Below are positions 1 to 6,360 of a stretch of 13,837 nt of DNA, in pieces. The notes under the pieces were generated by a model that was not told the DNA's origin, did no database searches, and worked only from the letters and a program-made list of their open reading frames with translations. Origin of the DNA: JAKACA01 sp050008715 (GTDB lineage: Bacteria; Actinomycetota; Acidimicrobiia; Acidimicrobiales; Bog-793); NCBI GenBank assembly GCA_050008715.1, contig JBEKMC010000090.1, positions 1 through 13,837 on the forward strand. The letters are read 5' to 3'. Positions within the stretch are counted from its first letter, which is position 1, and each line of letters opens with the position of its first letter. A program made the translations under genes and the position numbers.

Positions 1-1
1 C

Positions 2-58
2 TGGACACGGGAGAACGACGCCAATACGCTGAGGCGCCGGCAGCGAGGCACGACCTGA
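2..58 (+). CDS. 3' end of an unidentified upstream gene (partial)
   Basis: One forward frame is open from the window edge and ends in TGA at 56-58, giving an 18-residue basic tail that finishes RRRQRGTT. The stop lies 9 nt before the ATG of the stress-protein gene and overlaps that gene's ribosome binding site, the usual spacing inside an operon. Of the other two forward frames, one stops at position 30 and the other runs through into the next gene. The fragment is too short to assign a family. It could be chance, since short open stretches are common in high-GC DNA. Confidence 0.4.
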   Translation, partial: WTRENDANTLRRRQRGTT

Positions 59-67
59 GAGGTGTCA

Positions 68-502
68 ATGTTCGAGAGAATTGTCGTCGGAACCGACGGA
101 TCACCGACGGCCGCGAAGGCGGTTGCCCGCGCCATCGAGCTCGCTGCGAGCACGGGCGATGCCCTCCACATCGTCACGGCCTACCGTCCGGTCTCCATCG
201 GGAAGCTCGAAGCTGATCGGGCCATGTTGCCGGCCGAATTCCGCTGGGCGCTCAGCGCCGACGGCGATGCCCAGGCAACGCTGCAGGCGGCCGCCCAGCT
301 CGCCAAAGCGGCCGGAGTCGCCGCCGAGACGCATGCCCTCGAGGGAGACCCGGCGGCAGTCATCCTCGGCACGGCCGAGCGCGTCGACGCCCATCTCGTC
401 GTCGTCGGGTCGAAAGGCATCGAGCGCAGGATCCGGGGGAGCGTCCCGAACACTGTTACCCAGGATGCCAACTGCGACGTCCTCGTGGTGCACACGGTCT
501 GA
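68..502 (+). CDS. Universal stress protein, single UspA domain
   Basis: A 144-residue cytoplasmic protein of the UspA family (PF00582), which in actinobacteria binds ATP and modulates stress or dormancy physiology. It opens with a beta strand and the conserved acidic residue D10 in IVVGTDGS. The nucleotide-binding signature lies near the C-terminus: GSKG (114-117) followed by GS (124-125). The canonical pattern is G-x2-G-x9-G-S/T; here only six residues separate the two parts, so the loop is three residues short. ATG 68 is preferred over the in-frame GTG 62 because AGAGG (58-62) then sits 5 nt upstream and the family normally starts just before the first strand. The next gene encodes CBS domains, another adenylate-binding module. 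USP and CBS proteins are both found in the mycobacterial DosR regulon. The family call is firm; the partner is unknown. Confidence 0.93.
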   Translation: MFERIVVGTDGSPTAAKAVARAIELAASTGDALHIVTAYRPVSIGKLEADRAMLPAEFRWALSADGDAQATLQAAAQLAKAAGVAAETHALEGDPAAVILGTAERVDAHLVVVGSKGIERRIRGSVPNTVTQDANCDVLVVHTV

Positions 503-513
503 TCGCTCCCCCG

Positions 514-540
514 CTCGCCCGCTCGTGACGAGCGGGCGAG
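514..540 (+). terminator. Perfect 12-bp hairpin after the stress-protein gene
   Basis: CTCGCCCGCTCG (514-525) and CGAGCGGGCGAG (529-540) are exact reverse complements around a TGA loop, beginning 11 nt after the USP stop. The stem is very GC-rich and well placed to end the upstream transcript. No T-tract follows (the next bases are TCCTGAGG), so it is either a U-less terminator of the kind proposed for actinobacteria or an mRNA 3'-end stabiliser. A promoter-proximal box lies about 70 bp downstream, which fits a transcription boundary here. Confidence 0.5.
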
Positions 541-611
541 TCCTGAGGCCAAGAGCTGGAGAGATAGCCGGTCGTCGAGCGCTTCGCCCTGCGCCGAGGA
601 CAAGCCAAACA

Positions 612-625
612 GGGACCAATGCCCC
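612..625 (+). promoter_or_regulatory. DosR/DevR-like binding box upstream of the CBS-domain gene
   Basis: The 14-mer GGGACCAATGCCCC matches the core pattern GGGAC-N4-G-N-CCC of the mycobacterial DosR (DevR) box, including the A/T pair in the centre; the outer bases of the 20-bp consensus match poorly. Its centre (618.5) lies at -42.5 if transcription starts at the ATG at 661, a normal position for an activator touching RNA polymerase. The mycobacterial DosR regulon includes a CBS-domain protein (Rv2626c) and universal stress proteins, the same kinds of genes that flank this box. No dosR/dosS gene is visible in the window. Confidence 0.5.
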
Positions 626-660
626 TAGCCGCCTCGTGCGCGCGGGCGCACAGTGGCTGC

Positions 661-1131
661 ATGATCACCGAACAGGACGGCATACGGCAAGACGATCTGG
701 ACGGCTCCCCCGAAGGGTCCCCGCACCGCTGCGGGCTCGGGTGTCCGGTCACACATGTCATGTCGACGCCCCCTGTGTTCGGTGATCCTGAGATGTCCTT
801 GCGTTCGGTGGCCGAGACGATGTCCGCCGACGCCGTCGGGGCGCTCGTGCTCGTCAGCCGTGAGGGTGAGTCGAGCATCGTCACCGAACGCGACGTCGTG
901 AACGCCCTTGCTCTCGAGGCGAACGCCGACACGGTGTGGGCGGCTGACGTCGCCTCGGGCGAGCTGTACGCCCTTGACGCGGCCGACACGGTCGCGGACG
1001 CCATCCGGCTCATGGTGGGCGACCGCGTGCGCCACCTCCCCGTGCGGGAGGCCGACAAGGTCATCGGAATGGTGTCGGCCCGTGACGTCCTCGCCACCGT
1101 TGCCGGTGTGCTTGCCCACGCTCGAGGCTGA
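661..1131 (+). CDS. Two-CBS-domain protein (stress/hypoxia-type)
   Basis: A 156-residue soluble protein made almost entirely of one CBS pair (about residues 33-90 and 96-152). Such pairs bind AMP, ATP or SAM and usually act as energy sensors. The second repeat has the typical ending RHLPVREADKVIGMVSARD. Before the pair is a short acidic leader containing a CxxxC pair (CGLGC), which could be redox-active or bind metal. An alternative in-frame ATG at 619 has AGGGA upstream, but it lies inside the DosR-like box. ATG 661 has CACAGT (649-654) exactly 6 nt upstream, the layout seen at the other probably leaderless genes here. The neighbours are a USP gene and an MFS exporter 11 nt downstream. Homology to Rv2626c-type hypoxic response proteins is inferred from size and domain content only. 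Confidence 0.88.
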   Translation: MITEQDGIRQDDLDGSPEGSPHRCGLGCPVTHVMSTPPVFGDPEMSLRSVAETMSADAVGALVLVSREGESSIVTERDVVNALALEANADTVWAADVASGELYALDAADTVADAIRLMVGDRVRHLPVREADKVIGMVSARDVLATVAGVLAHARG

Positions 1132-1142
1132 ACGCCATCGAA

Positions 1143-2783
1143 GTGCCGTCCTCGACCCCTTCATCCATCGCAGTCGCACGGCGTCAGGAGCTGCCGCCAC
1201 CGAAACGAGACGACGAGGGCGGCCTCAGCACCGATCGGCGTCGTTGGGCGGTACTTGCCGTGCTCTGCGTGAGCCTGCTCATCGTGAGCCTCGACAACAC
1301 GATCTTGAACGTGGCGTTGCCGGTCATGGTGCGCACCATGCATGCCTCCTCAACTCAGCTCCAGTGGATCGTCGATGCGTACGCCGTCGTCTTTGCGGGC
1401 CTGCTGCTCGTCGCCGGCAGTCTCGGCGATCGTTGGGGCCGAAAGTGGATCTTCGTCGCGGGACTGGCGCTGTTCGCCGCCGGGTCGGCAGCTTCGGCCT
1501 TCTCGGGGACGCCTGATCGTCTCATCGCCGCTCGAGCGTTCATGGGCATCGGGGCCGCCGCCATCATGCCCTCGACGCTCTCGATCCTCGCGAACGTCTT
1601 CAAGGCCGAGCGCGACCGCGCGCGGGCCATCGGCATCTGGTCGGGAACAACGGGACTCGGCGTTGCCGTCGGGCCGGTCGTCGGCGGGTGGCTGCTGGCG
1701 CACTACTGGTGGGGATCGGTGTTCCTCGTGAACGTGCCGATCGCCGTCCTCGGGCTCGTGGCGACGCTGTGGCTTGTTCCCAACTCGAAGAACCCCACGA
1801 GCAAGCGCCCTGACCCGATCGGAGCCGGACTTTCGGTCGTCGGGATGGCCCTTCTTCTGTGGGGGATCATCGAGTCCTCGAACCGCAGCTGGAGCTCGCC
1901 GCTCGTGATCGGCGCCGTCGTGGCTGCCGTCGGCGTGCTGACGGTGTTCGCGAGATGGGAGCTTCGATCCACGCACCCGATGCTCGAGCTGTCGTTCTTC
2001 AGGTCACGACGGTTCTCGGCCGCAGTCGGGGCGATGGGGCTCGTGATCTTCGCCCTCATGGGGGGCCTCTTCCTCCTCACGCAGTACCTCCAGTTCTCAC
2101 TCGGTTACACCCCGCTCCAGACTGGGCTCCGGATCGCTCCGATCGCTGCAGTCCTTCTCGTCGTGGCGCCGCTGTCGAGTTTGATAGTTCGCTTTCTCGG
2201 GACCAAGCCCGTCGTCGGCACCGGAATGGCGCTCATCGCGCTGGGACTGGCATTGCTCTCGCGAGTGACTGTTCACGGGACGTACTTGGAGGCGCTGCCG
2301 GCGTTTCTCTGCATGGGACTGGGCGTGGGATTGGCGTTCGCTCCGTGTACCGAATCGGTCATGGGTTCCTTGCCGCCTGAGCAAGCCGGCGTCGGCTCGG
2401 CCACCAACGGCGCCTCGCTGCAGGTGGGCGGCGCGCTGGGCGTCGCCGTGCTCGGCAGTCTCCTCAACAACCGATACCAAAGTCATATGGCGCCGGTGCT
2501 TGCGCACTACCCGATCCCGAAACCCATACTCAGCCTCATCACCGGCTCCCTCGGGGGTGCCCTCGGTGTCGCCCATAGCGTCGGCGGAACGCTCGGCGCC
2601 AGCCTGGCGACATTTGCTCGGGCGTCGTTCATCAGCGGGATGGATCTCGCTGTGACCGCCGGCGCGGTGGTCGTCGGCGTCGCAGCCGTCGTCGTCGTGT
2701 TCGTGCTGCCGAGCCGCAGCGCAAAGGCCGTCAAGCCGAAGGGGGCACATGAGCACGCCCAGTCAGTGCGGGGAAGGGGGTGA
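1143..2783 (+). CDS. MFS drug-type exporter, DHA2 family (EmrB/QacA-like, 14 TM)
   Basis: A 546-residue proton-coupled efflux transporter of the inner membrane. A basic cytoplasmic N-terminus (1-34) is followed by TM1 with the DHA2 signature LDNTILNVALPVM (50-62). Motif A, GSLGDRWGRK, is intact at 92-101, and a TM5 motif C-like stretch follows (TGLGVAVGPVVGGWLL). The length and number of hydrophobic segments fit 14 helices. The start is GTG 1143, with no other ATG/GTG/TTG before TM1; its Shine-Dalgarno is weak, so expression may depend on coupling to the CBS gene that ends 11 nt upstream. The 3' end contains the ribosome binding site of the adenosine-kinase gene that follows 4 nt after the stop. 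DHA2 members export drugs, dyes, lipids or small metabolites; the substrate cannot be read from sequence. Confidence 0.93.
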   Translation: MPSSTPSSIAVARRQELPPPKRDDEGGLSTDRRRWAVLAVLCVSLLIVSLDNTILNVALPVMVRTMHASSTQLQWIVDAYAVVFAGLLLVAGSLGDRWGRKWIFVAGLALFAAGSAASAFSGTPDRLIAARAFMGIGAAAIMPSTLSILANVFKAERDRARAIGIWSGTTGLGVAVGPVVGGWLLAHYWWGSVFLVNVPIAVLGLVATLWLVPNSKNPTSKRPDPIGAGLSVVGMALLLWGIIESSNRSWSSPLVIGAVVAAVGVLTVFARWELRSTHPMLELSFFRSRRFSAAVGAMGLVIFALMGGLFLLTQYLQFSLGYTPLQTGLRIAPIAAVLLVVAPLSSLIVRFLGTKPVVGTGMALIALGLALLSRVTVHGTYLEALPAFLCMGLGVGLAFAPCTESVMGSLPPEQAGVGSATNGASLQVGGALGVAVLGSLLNNRYQSHMAPVLAHYPIPKPILSLITGSLGGALGVAHSVGGTLGASLATFARASFISGMDLAVTAGAVVVGVAAVVVVFVLPSRSAKAVKPKGAHEHAQSVRGRG

Positions 2784-2787
2784 CCGC

Positions 2788-3270
2788 GTGGAGCTGAGCA
2801 TCGTCCACATCGCGGTCCCTGACGAGATGAACGTCATCATCGGCCAGGCGCACTTCATCAAGACCGTCGAGGACTTGCACGAGTGCCTGGCCGGCTCGAG
2901 CCCGCACCTGCGCTTCGGCATCGCCTTCTGCGAAGCGTCCGGACCGCGTCTCGTCCGCTGCTCAGGCAACGAGCAAGACCTCGTCCAACGGGCCACGATG
3001 CACGCGCAGGCCATCGGCGCAGGGCACGTCTTCGTGGTGATGCTTCGGGACGGCTATCCCGTCAACGTCCTCAACGCACTGAAACAAGTGCCGGAGGTCT
3101 GCAACCTGTATTGCGCCACGGCCAACCCAGTGGACGTCGTCGTAGCGGAGTCCGAGCTCGGTCGTGGCGTCCTTGGCGTGATCGACGGCATGACGCCGTT
3201 AGGTGTCGAGACACCTGCTGACGAGGCGGAGCGCAAGCTGCTCCTGCGGGTGATCGGTTACAAGCTCTGA
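2788..3270 (+). CDS. Adenosine-specific kinase family protein (PF04008)
   Basis: A 160-residue protein closely resembling the small archaeal-type adenosine-specific kinase family, characterised in Pyrobaculum, which phosphorylates adenosine to AMP. Recognisable conserved blocks are NVIIGQAHFIKTVEDLHE (15-32), FGIAFCEASGPRLVR (43-57), then IGAGHVFVVMLRDGYPVNV and the CATANP and GRGVLGVIDG segments, ending in IGYKL. The chosen start is GTG 2788, because AAGGGGG (2774-2780) sits 7 nt upstream and the family begins at ELxIV. An in-frame ATG at 2749 would add 13 unconserved residues overlapping the exporter gene. The gene follows the MFS gene by 4 nt and is probably translationally coupled. The family is best known from archaea and is scattered in bacteria, so horizontal acquisition long ago is possible; base composition does not differ visibly from the neighbours. 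Confidence 0.9.
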   Translation: MELSIVHIAVPDEMNVIIGQAHFIKTVEDLHECLAGSSPHLRFGIAFCEASGPRLVRCSGNEQDLVQRATMHAQAIGAGHVFVVMLRDGYPVNVLNALKQVPEVCNLYCATANPVDVVVAESELGRGVLGVIDGMTPLGVETPADEAERKLLLRVIGYKL

Positions 3271-3324
3271 GCCGTCGGAGTGTGACAGTGCGGCTGCCAT
3301 TACATGACAATCTCGTTGCGGCAT

Positions 3325-3354
3325 TTGACTTTCCGGCCGATCGTGCGCCAGAAT
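3325..3354 (+). promoter_or_regulatory. Candidate promoter for the lysozyme-like gene
   Basis: TTGACT (3325-3330) and CAGAAT (3349-3354) are separated by 18 bp and resemble housekeeping -35 and -10 elements. They lie in the 227-bp gap after the adenosine-kinase gene. Transcription from here would give a leader of roughly 135 nt before the TTG start at 3498. It is a consensus-only call. Confidence 0.4.
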
Positions 3355-3394
3355 AGGTATCTCGCGGCGCCCCATTGTGCGCTGCGGTCACGGA

Positions 3395-3458
3395 CTCGTT
3401 GACGAGCACTCTCGCGTAGCGGTGCGAGGCCCCGCCCTTGTGGGCATGCCTCCTGCCC
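3395..3458 (+). promoter_or_regulatory. Structured leader with mutually exclusive hairpins
   Basis: The leader holds several small stems: CTCG/CGAG (3395-3398 with 3403-3406), CTCGC/GCGAG (3411-3415 with 3424-3428), GCCC/GGGC (3434-3437 with 3442-3445) and GGGCA/TGCCC (3442-3446 with 3454-3458). The last two share GGGC, so only one can form at a time, as in attenuators. None matches a riboswitch consensus I know; c-di-AMP (ydaO) elements, which precede some actinobacterial cell-wall hydrolases, were considered and not recognised. The stems are short and could be chance in GC-rich DNA. Confidence 0.25.
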
Positions 3459-3497
3459 GCTCGCCGCCCTGAATGCCGCAACCTGGAGGACACCGCC

Positions 3498-4010
3498 TTG
3501 CGCAACGCTCGATACCCAATGGTCCATGTCGCGATTGGACTACTCACAGTGGTCTGTCTATCACTCCCAGTGGTCATACAGACCCCGGCAGCACAGGCGG
3601 CACCTCAGGGGAGCTCGCATTGGAGCTGGTGCGATGCCGAGAGCGTCAAGGTGGCTCCTCGGCTCTTGTGGATCAGGATGAAGGAGGCCACGGAGCAGCA
3701 CCACGACGTGCCGGGCTCCTTCTGGAGCAATGTCACGTATCGCGACGACATCGCCAAGATCACCTGCTACGAAGCCACCTTCGAGTACCACGCCCAGAAT
3801 GCCAGCCATTTCGGCTTGTTCCAGATGTCCTCGCCGCTCATCGCGAACGAGGGGGTGAAGTTCGGCCAGTACTGGAACGGTGGCACGGTGCACAAGGTCC
3901 ACGTGGGCGCGACGTGGTTCCAGTGCCTCGCGGGGGAGCGCTATATCCATGCTCGGTACGGGACGCCCGTGGCCGCATGGGCACACGAGGAGAACTACGG
4001 CTGGTATTGA
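3498..4010 (+). CDS. Secreted lysozyme-like / transglycosylase-like protein
   Basis: A 170-residue exported protein. It has a signal peptide with basic residues R2 and R5, a hydrophobic core at 9-27, and an AQA-like cleavage site about residue 34. The C-terminal part resembles the lysozyme-like (SLT) fold: a candidate catalytic glutamate E92 (or E96), then GLFQM (106-110), and an ending of RYIHARYGTPVAAWAH...GWY typical of actinobacterial SLT/Rpf-like proteins. It would cleave or remodel peptidoglycan outside the membrane. Cysteines at 45 and 90 plus one in the WFQCLAG segment could form a disulfide. The start is TTG 3498, because GGAGGA (3485-3490) sits 7 nt upstream and the signal peptide then begins correctly. 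An in-frame TTG at 3438 would add residues unlike a signal peptide. The catalytic residue is inferred from spacing and the motif is divergent, so it may be a binding protein rather than an active enzyme. Confidence 0.75.
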   Translation: MRNARYPMVHVAIGLLTVVCLSLPVVIQTPAAQAAPQGSSHWSWCDAESVKVAPRLLWIRMKEATEQHHDVPGSFWSNVTYRDDIAKITCYEATFEYHAQNASHFGLFQMSSPLIANEGVKFGQYWNGGTVHKVHVGATWFQCLAGERYIHARYGTPVAAWAHEENYGWY

Positions 4011-4054
4011 CCCGCCTCACGTCCCAGCCGGACGGCGAAGTATGGTCGGCTGAC

Positions 4055-4621
4055 GTGACCGAGCTGATCCTCGACTCGTTGCAGCGTCGCGTGAGCGCCC
4101 TGCACTCGCTCTATCGCGACGCGGTTGGGACCATGAACCTCGATCAGGTCAATCACTTCGAGCGCGACGGGGTGCTTCCTATCGCCTTCTCGCTCTTTCA
4201 CATCACGAACATGATCGACGCAGCCTTCATGGTCATGACGGGCGCTACGCCGATCTGGGACGCCGCCTGGCAACATCGGGTGCGCATGTCCATACCGGAC
4301 CACGGCAAGCATCGCCGCGTGGACGAGATGGTCCACCAGCGCATCGGCGACTACGAAGCGTTCAAGGCCTATCAGATCGCCGTATTCGGGCGAACTGAGA
4401 CGTGGCTGTCGGAGCTCGACCCGTCCGAGCTGACCCGTGTCGTGGTGCCCCGCCCGTTCCCTCCGCAGATTGCGAGCACCTACAGTGCTCGGGTGGCAGG
4501 CCCCCCCGGCATCACGCTCCTCGACGCCGCCGAGTGCTGGATCTATCAACACGGCTTGCGCCACATGGGCGAGATCGAGCTTGCCCGCGGCCTCGTCGGC
4601 CTTGGCGGCATGACGTCATGA
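4055..4621 (+). CDS. DinB-family four-helix protein
   Basis: A 188-residue soluble protein with the DinB/YfiT-like metal-binding bundle. The probable ligands are H49 in LFHITNMID and the C-terminal H166/H170 in YQHGLRHMGEIE, with E173 following, matching the family's HxxxH-x-G-x-I ending. DinB-fold enzymes include thiol S-transferases that use mycothiol, bacillithiol or glutathione. GTG 4055 is the only reasonable start in frame; there is no clear Shine-Dalgarno. TATGGT (4041-4046) lies 8 nt upstream, so a separate near-leaderless transcript is possible. The stop overlaps the next gene's ATG (ATGA at 4618-4621), so it is translationally coupled to the DsbA-like gene. The fold is fairly clear; the substrate is unknown. 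Confidence 0.82.
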   Translation: MTELILDSLQRRVSALHSLYRDAVGTMNLDQVNHFERDGVLPIAFSLFHITNMIDAAFMVMTGATPIWDAAWQHRVRMSIPDHGKHRRVDEMVHQRIGDYEAFKAYQIAVFGRTETWLSELDPSELTRVVVPRPFPPQIASTYSARVAGPPGITLLDAAECWIYQHGLRHMGEIELARGLVGLGGMTS

Positions 4622-5316
4622 CGCTGGCAGCCGGCGGTCCACGGGGCGCGCCGCACGTCGTCGATTTTCACTTCGACATCATGTGCCCCTACGCGTACCA
4701 GACCTCCATCTGGATCCGGGAAGTGCACCGCCTCACTGGCCTCGAGGTCCGGTGGAAGTTCTTCAGCCTCGAGGAGATCAACCGGGCCGACGGCAAGAGA
4801 CACCCTTGGGAGCGGGAATGGTCATACGGCTGGTCGATGATGCGTATCGGCGCCTATCTACGGCGCTCGGACATGACGCTGCTCGACCGTTGGTACCTCG
4901 CGGCCGGCACGGCGCTTCACGTGGACGGCCGCAAGCCTCATCGGAGCGACGTCGCCGCCGACCTCCTCGCCGAGATCGGGCTCGACCCTGGCATCGTCCA
5001 AGCCGCCATCGACGATCCGAGCACGAATGACGAGGTGCTCGCCGACCACGAGCGGGTGACGGCCGTCGGGGCCTTCGGTGTCCCCACACTGTTCTTCGAG
5101 GACGGGCAAGCTCTCTTCGGCCCCGTCCTCATCGACCCGCCGGCGGGCGACGCCGCCCTCAGATTATGGGAAAGCGTCCTCGCCTGGCTCGAGTTCCCCC
5201 ATGTCTATGAGCTGAAGCGGCCGAAGCAGCGCCGCGACCTCGAAGCCATCGCCACGACTTTCAGGCCCTACCTGGAGGCACGCGACTGGGAGACCGTTCA
5301 GAAGGAGGCACCCTGA
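4618..5316 (+). CDS. DsbA-like thioredoxin-fold oxidoreductase, single-cysteine CPYA site
   Basis: A 232-residue cytoplasmic protein of the DsbA/2-hydroxychromene-2-carboxylate isomerase superfamily (PF01323). Strand 1 leads to the active site C23-P-Y-A26, where the second cysteine of CxxC is replaced by alanine; a helical insertion follows, and the cis-proline segment is VPTLFF (P156). A single N-terminal cysteine suits a thiol-S-transferase, or mixed-disulfide chemistry with mycothiol, better than disulfide formation. The mycobacterial relative Rv2466c, a mycothiol-dependent nitroreductase, has a similar layout but keeps CPWC. There is no signal peptide. The ATG overlaps the DinB stop by 4 nt and the stop overlaps the MDMPI start by 1 nt, so the three genes form one unit. 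FrnE-like activity is an alternative. No close enzyme name can be given. Confidence 0.85.
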   Translation: MTLAAGGPRGAPHVVDFHFDIMCPYAYQTSIWIREVHRLTGLEVRWKFFSLEEINRADGKRHPWEREWSYGWSMMRIGAYLRRSDMTLLDRWYLAAGTALHVDGRKPHRSDVAADLLAEIGLDPGIVQAAIDDPSTNDEVLADHERVTAVGAFGVPTLFFEDGQALFGPVLIDPPAGDAALRLWESVLAWLEFPHVYELKRPKQRRDLEAIATTFRPYLEARDWETVQKEAP

Positions 5317-6137
5317 TGCCGACCATCGTCGACCGCGACCTGACGGTGACGCTGCTCACCGAGGAGTTCGCCGCCATCTCGGCGATGTGCCGCGACTTCG
5401 ACGATGCAGCGTGGATGACGCCGACGTGCCTGCCCGGGTGGACGGTGAAGGACCAGCTGAGCCACCTCACCGGCACAGAGAAGATGTTGACCGGTGAGCA
5501 GCCGCCGGCGGTGACGGTTCCCGCAGCTCCGTACTTGAAGAACGACCTCGCCCGGGCGAACGAGGTCTGGGTCGAGGCGTGCCGTCCGATGCCGGGCGCC
5601 GAAGTTCTCGCCGGCTTCGAGGCAGTAACGGATCGGCGGCGGGCGGCGCTCGAGGCGATGACGCAGGAAGACTTCGACAAACCGTCGTGGACACCGGTCG
5701 GCCGTGACGAGACATATGGCCGTTTCATGCGCGTGCGCCACTACGACTGCTTCCTCCACGAGCACGACATTCGTCGGGCTCTCGGGCTCGCAGATCGTGA
5801 AGCTCCTTCCCACGTCGGCTCTGCGCTCGAAGAAACCGCTGCCGCCCTCGGCTACATCGTCGGCCGCAAGGCCGGACTTCCGCGTGGCTCGAGCGTCCGG
5901 ATCGAGCTGACCGGTTCCGTTCCGAGCACGTACTTCGTCCTCGTCGGAGAACGCGCCGAGCGCGTCGAACACCTCACCGGCGAGCCGACAACGGGGATCC
6001 GGCTCGACGCCATGCTCTTCCTTCGTCTCACCGGCGGCCGCCTCCAAGCCGGCGACCGACTGGGCGGCGAGATCAGCCTCGAAGGTGATCCGGATCTCGC
6101 CGCCCAGCTGGCGCGCAACCTTGCCTACACGATCTGA
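5316..6137 (+). CDS. Mycothiol-dependent maleylpyruvate isomerase family protein (MDMPI)
   Basis: A 273-residue protein with an N-terminal MDMPI_N/DinB-like bundle (about 10-155) and a C-terminal SCP2-like domain (about 185-270). In the Corynebacterium enzyme the metal is held by His52, Glu144 and His148. Here H50 (in LSHLTGTE) and H148 are present and position 144 is Asp (RHYDCFLHEHDIRR), a conservative change also common in uncharacterised actinobacterial paralogues. The family catalyses mycothiol-dependent isomerisation or transfer, but most members have no known substrate, and nothing nearby encodes gentisate or maleylpyruvate metabolism. The start codon overlaps the upstream stop (TGATG), and AGGAGG (5304-5309) lies 6 nt before ATG 5316. 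With the DinB and DsbA-like genes this suggests a mycothiol-linked pathway. Confidence 0.88.
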   Translation: MPTIVDRDLTVTLLTEEFAAISAMCRDFDDAAWMTPTCLPGWTVKDQLSHLTGTEKMLTGEQPPAVTVPAAPYLKNDLARANEVWVEACRPMPGAEVLAGFEAVTDRRRAALEAMTQEDFDKPSWTPVGRDETYGRFMRVRHYDCFLHEHDIRRALGLADREAPSHVGSALEETAAALGYIVGRKAGLPRGSSVRIELTGSVPSTYFVLVGERAERVEHLTGEPTTGIRLDAMLFLRLTGGRLQAGDRLGGEISLEGDPDLAAQLARNLAYTI

Positions 6138-6153
6138 ACGTCGCAGCCGTCGT

Positions 6154-6170
6154 TGAGTAATGGGTACTCA
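6154..6170 (+). promoter_or_regulatory. Inverted repeat, operator-like
   Basis: TGAGTA (6154-6159) and TACTCA (6165-6170) are exact reverse complements around a 5-bp spacer. The site begins 17 bp after the MDMPI stop and ends at the edge of the candidate -35 element ATGACA (6170-6175). Arm length and spacing fit a dimeric repressor such as a TetR or GntR protein. No regulator gene is adjacent. Confidence 0.4.
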
Positions 6171-6198
6171 TGACATGTGACGCTAAATAGCGCATACT
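6170..6198 (+). promoter_or_regulatory. Candidate promoter with a palindromic spacer
   Basis: ATGACA (6170-6175, five of six bases of TTGACA) and CATACT (6193-6198) are 17 bp apart. The spacer ends in CGCTAAATAGCG (6181-6192), an inverted repeat with 5-bp arms. A start near 6205 would produce a leader of about 215 nt before the VOC gene, or a stand-alone RNA ending at the hairpin at 6333-6360. Confidence 0.4.
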
Positions 6199-6332
6199 GG
6201 TCAACGTCTCGACAGCCTGGTTCCCGCCGGACTGCTCTGGCAGGTCGGTGTCAGTTTCTCGGGGACCGTTGACACGCGAACAGGCAGCGCGCCTCAGACG
6301 GTTCCCCGGGGTATGGCTCCGGTCAGGGTTCT

Positions 6333-6360
6333 CCTCCGGATCCCTCAGGGGATCCGGAGG
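6333..6360 (+). terminator. 12-bp perfect hairpin in the gap before the VOC gene
   Basis: Positions 6333-6344 and 6349-6360 pair perfectly over 12 bp (core CTCCGGATCCC / GGGATCCGGAG) around the loop TCAG. No T-tract follows. It could end the upstream operon, end a short RNA starting near 6205, or act as an attenuator for the VOC gene 60 nt downstream. The rest of the 6138-6419 gap contains the two inverted repeats and promoter listed separately, a weaker stem GTGTCA/TGACAC (6248-6253 with 6270-6275), and no convincing gene. Confidence 0.45.

Noticed and set aside
81..785. Long forward open frame overlapping the USP and CBS genes
   Set aside because: It is an Arg/Ser/Pro-rich shadow of the USP frame typical of high-GC DNA and spans the hairpin and the DosR-like box.
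456..1200. Minus-strand open frames opposite the CBS-domain gene
   Set aside because: Low-complexity shadows of a gene with two clear CBS motifs; no recognisable domain.
3361..3497. c-di-AMP (ydaO-type) riboswitch ahead of the lysozyme-like gene
   Set aside because: The gene type is right, but I could not align the leader with the conserved ydaO segments.
4007..4046. TTGACC ... TATGGT as a full promoter for the DinB gene
   Set aside because: The spacing is 28 bp, far too long. TATGGT alone remains a weak -10 candidate, 8 nt from the GTG.
5298..6047. 249-residue minus-strand open frame opposite the MDMPI gene
   Set aside because: Arg/Val/Glu-rich composition without a domain; the plus strand encodes a clear enzyme family here.
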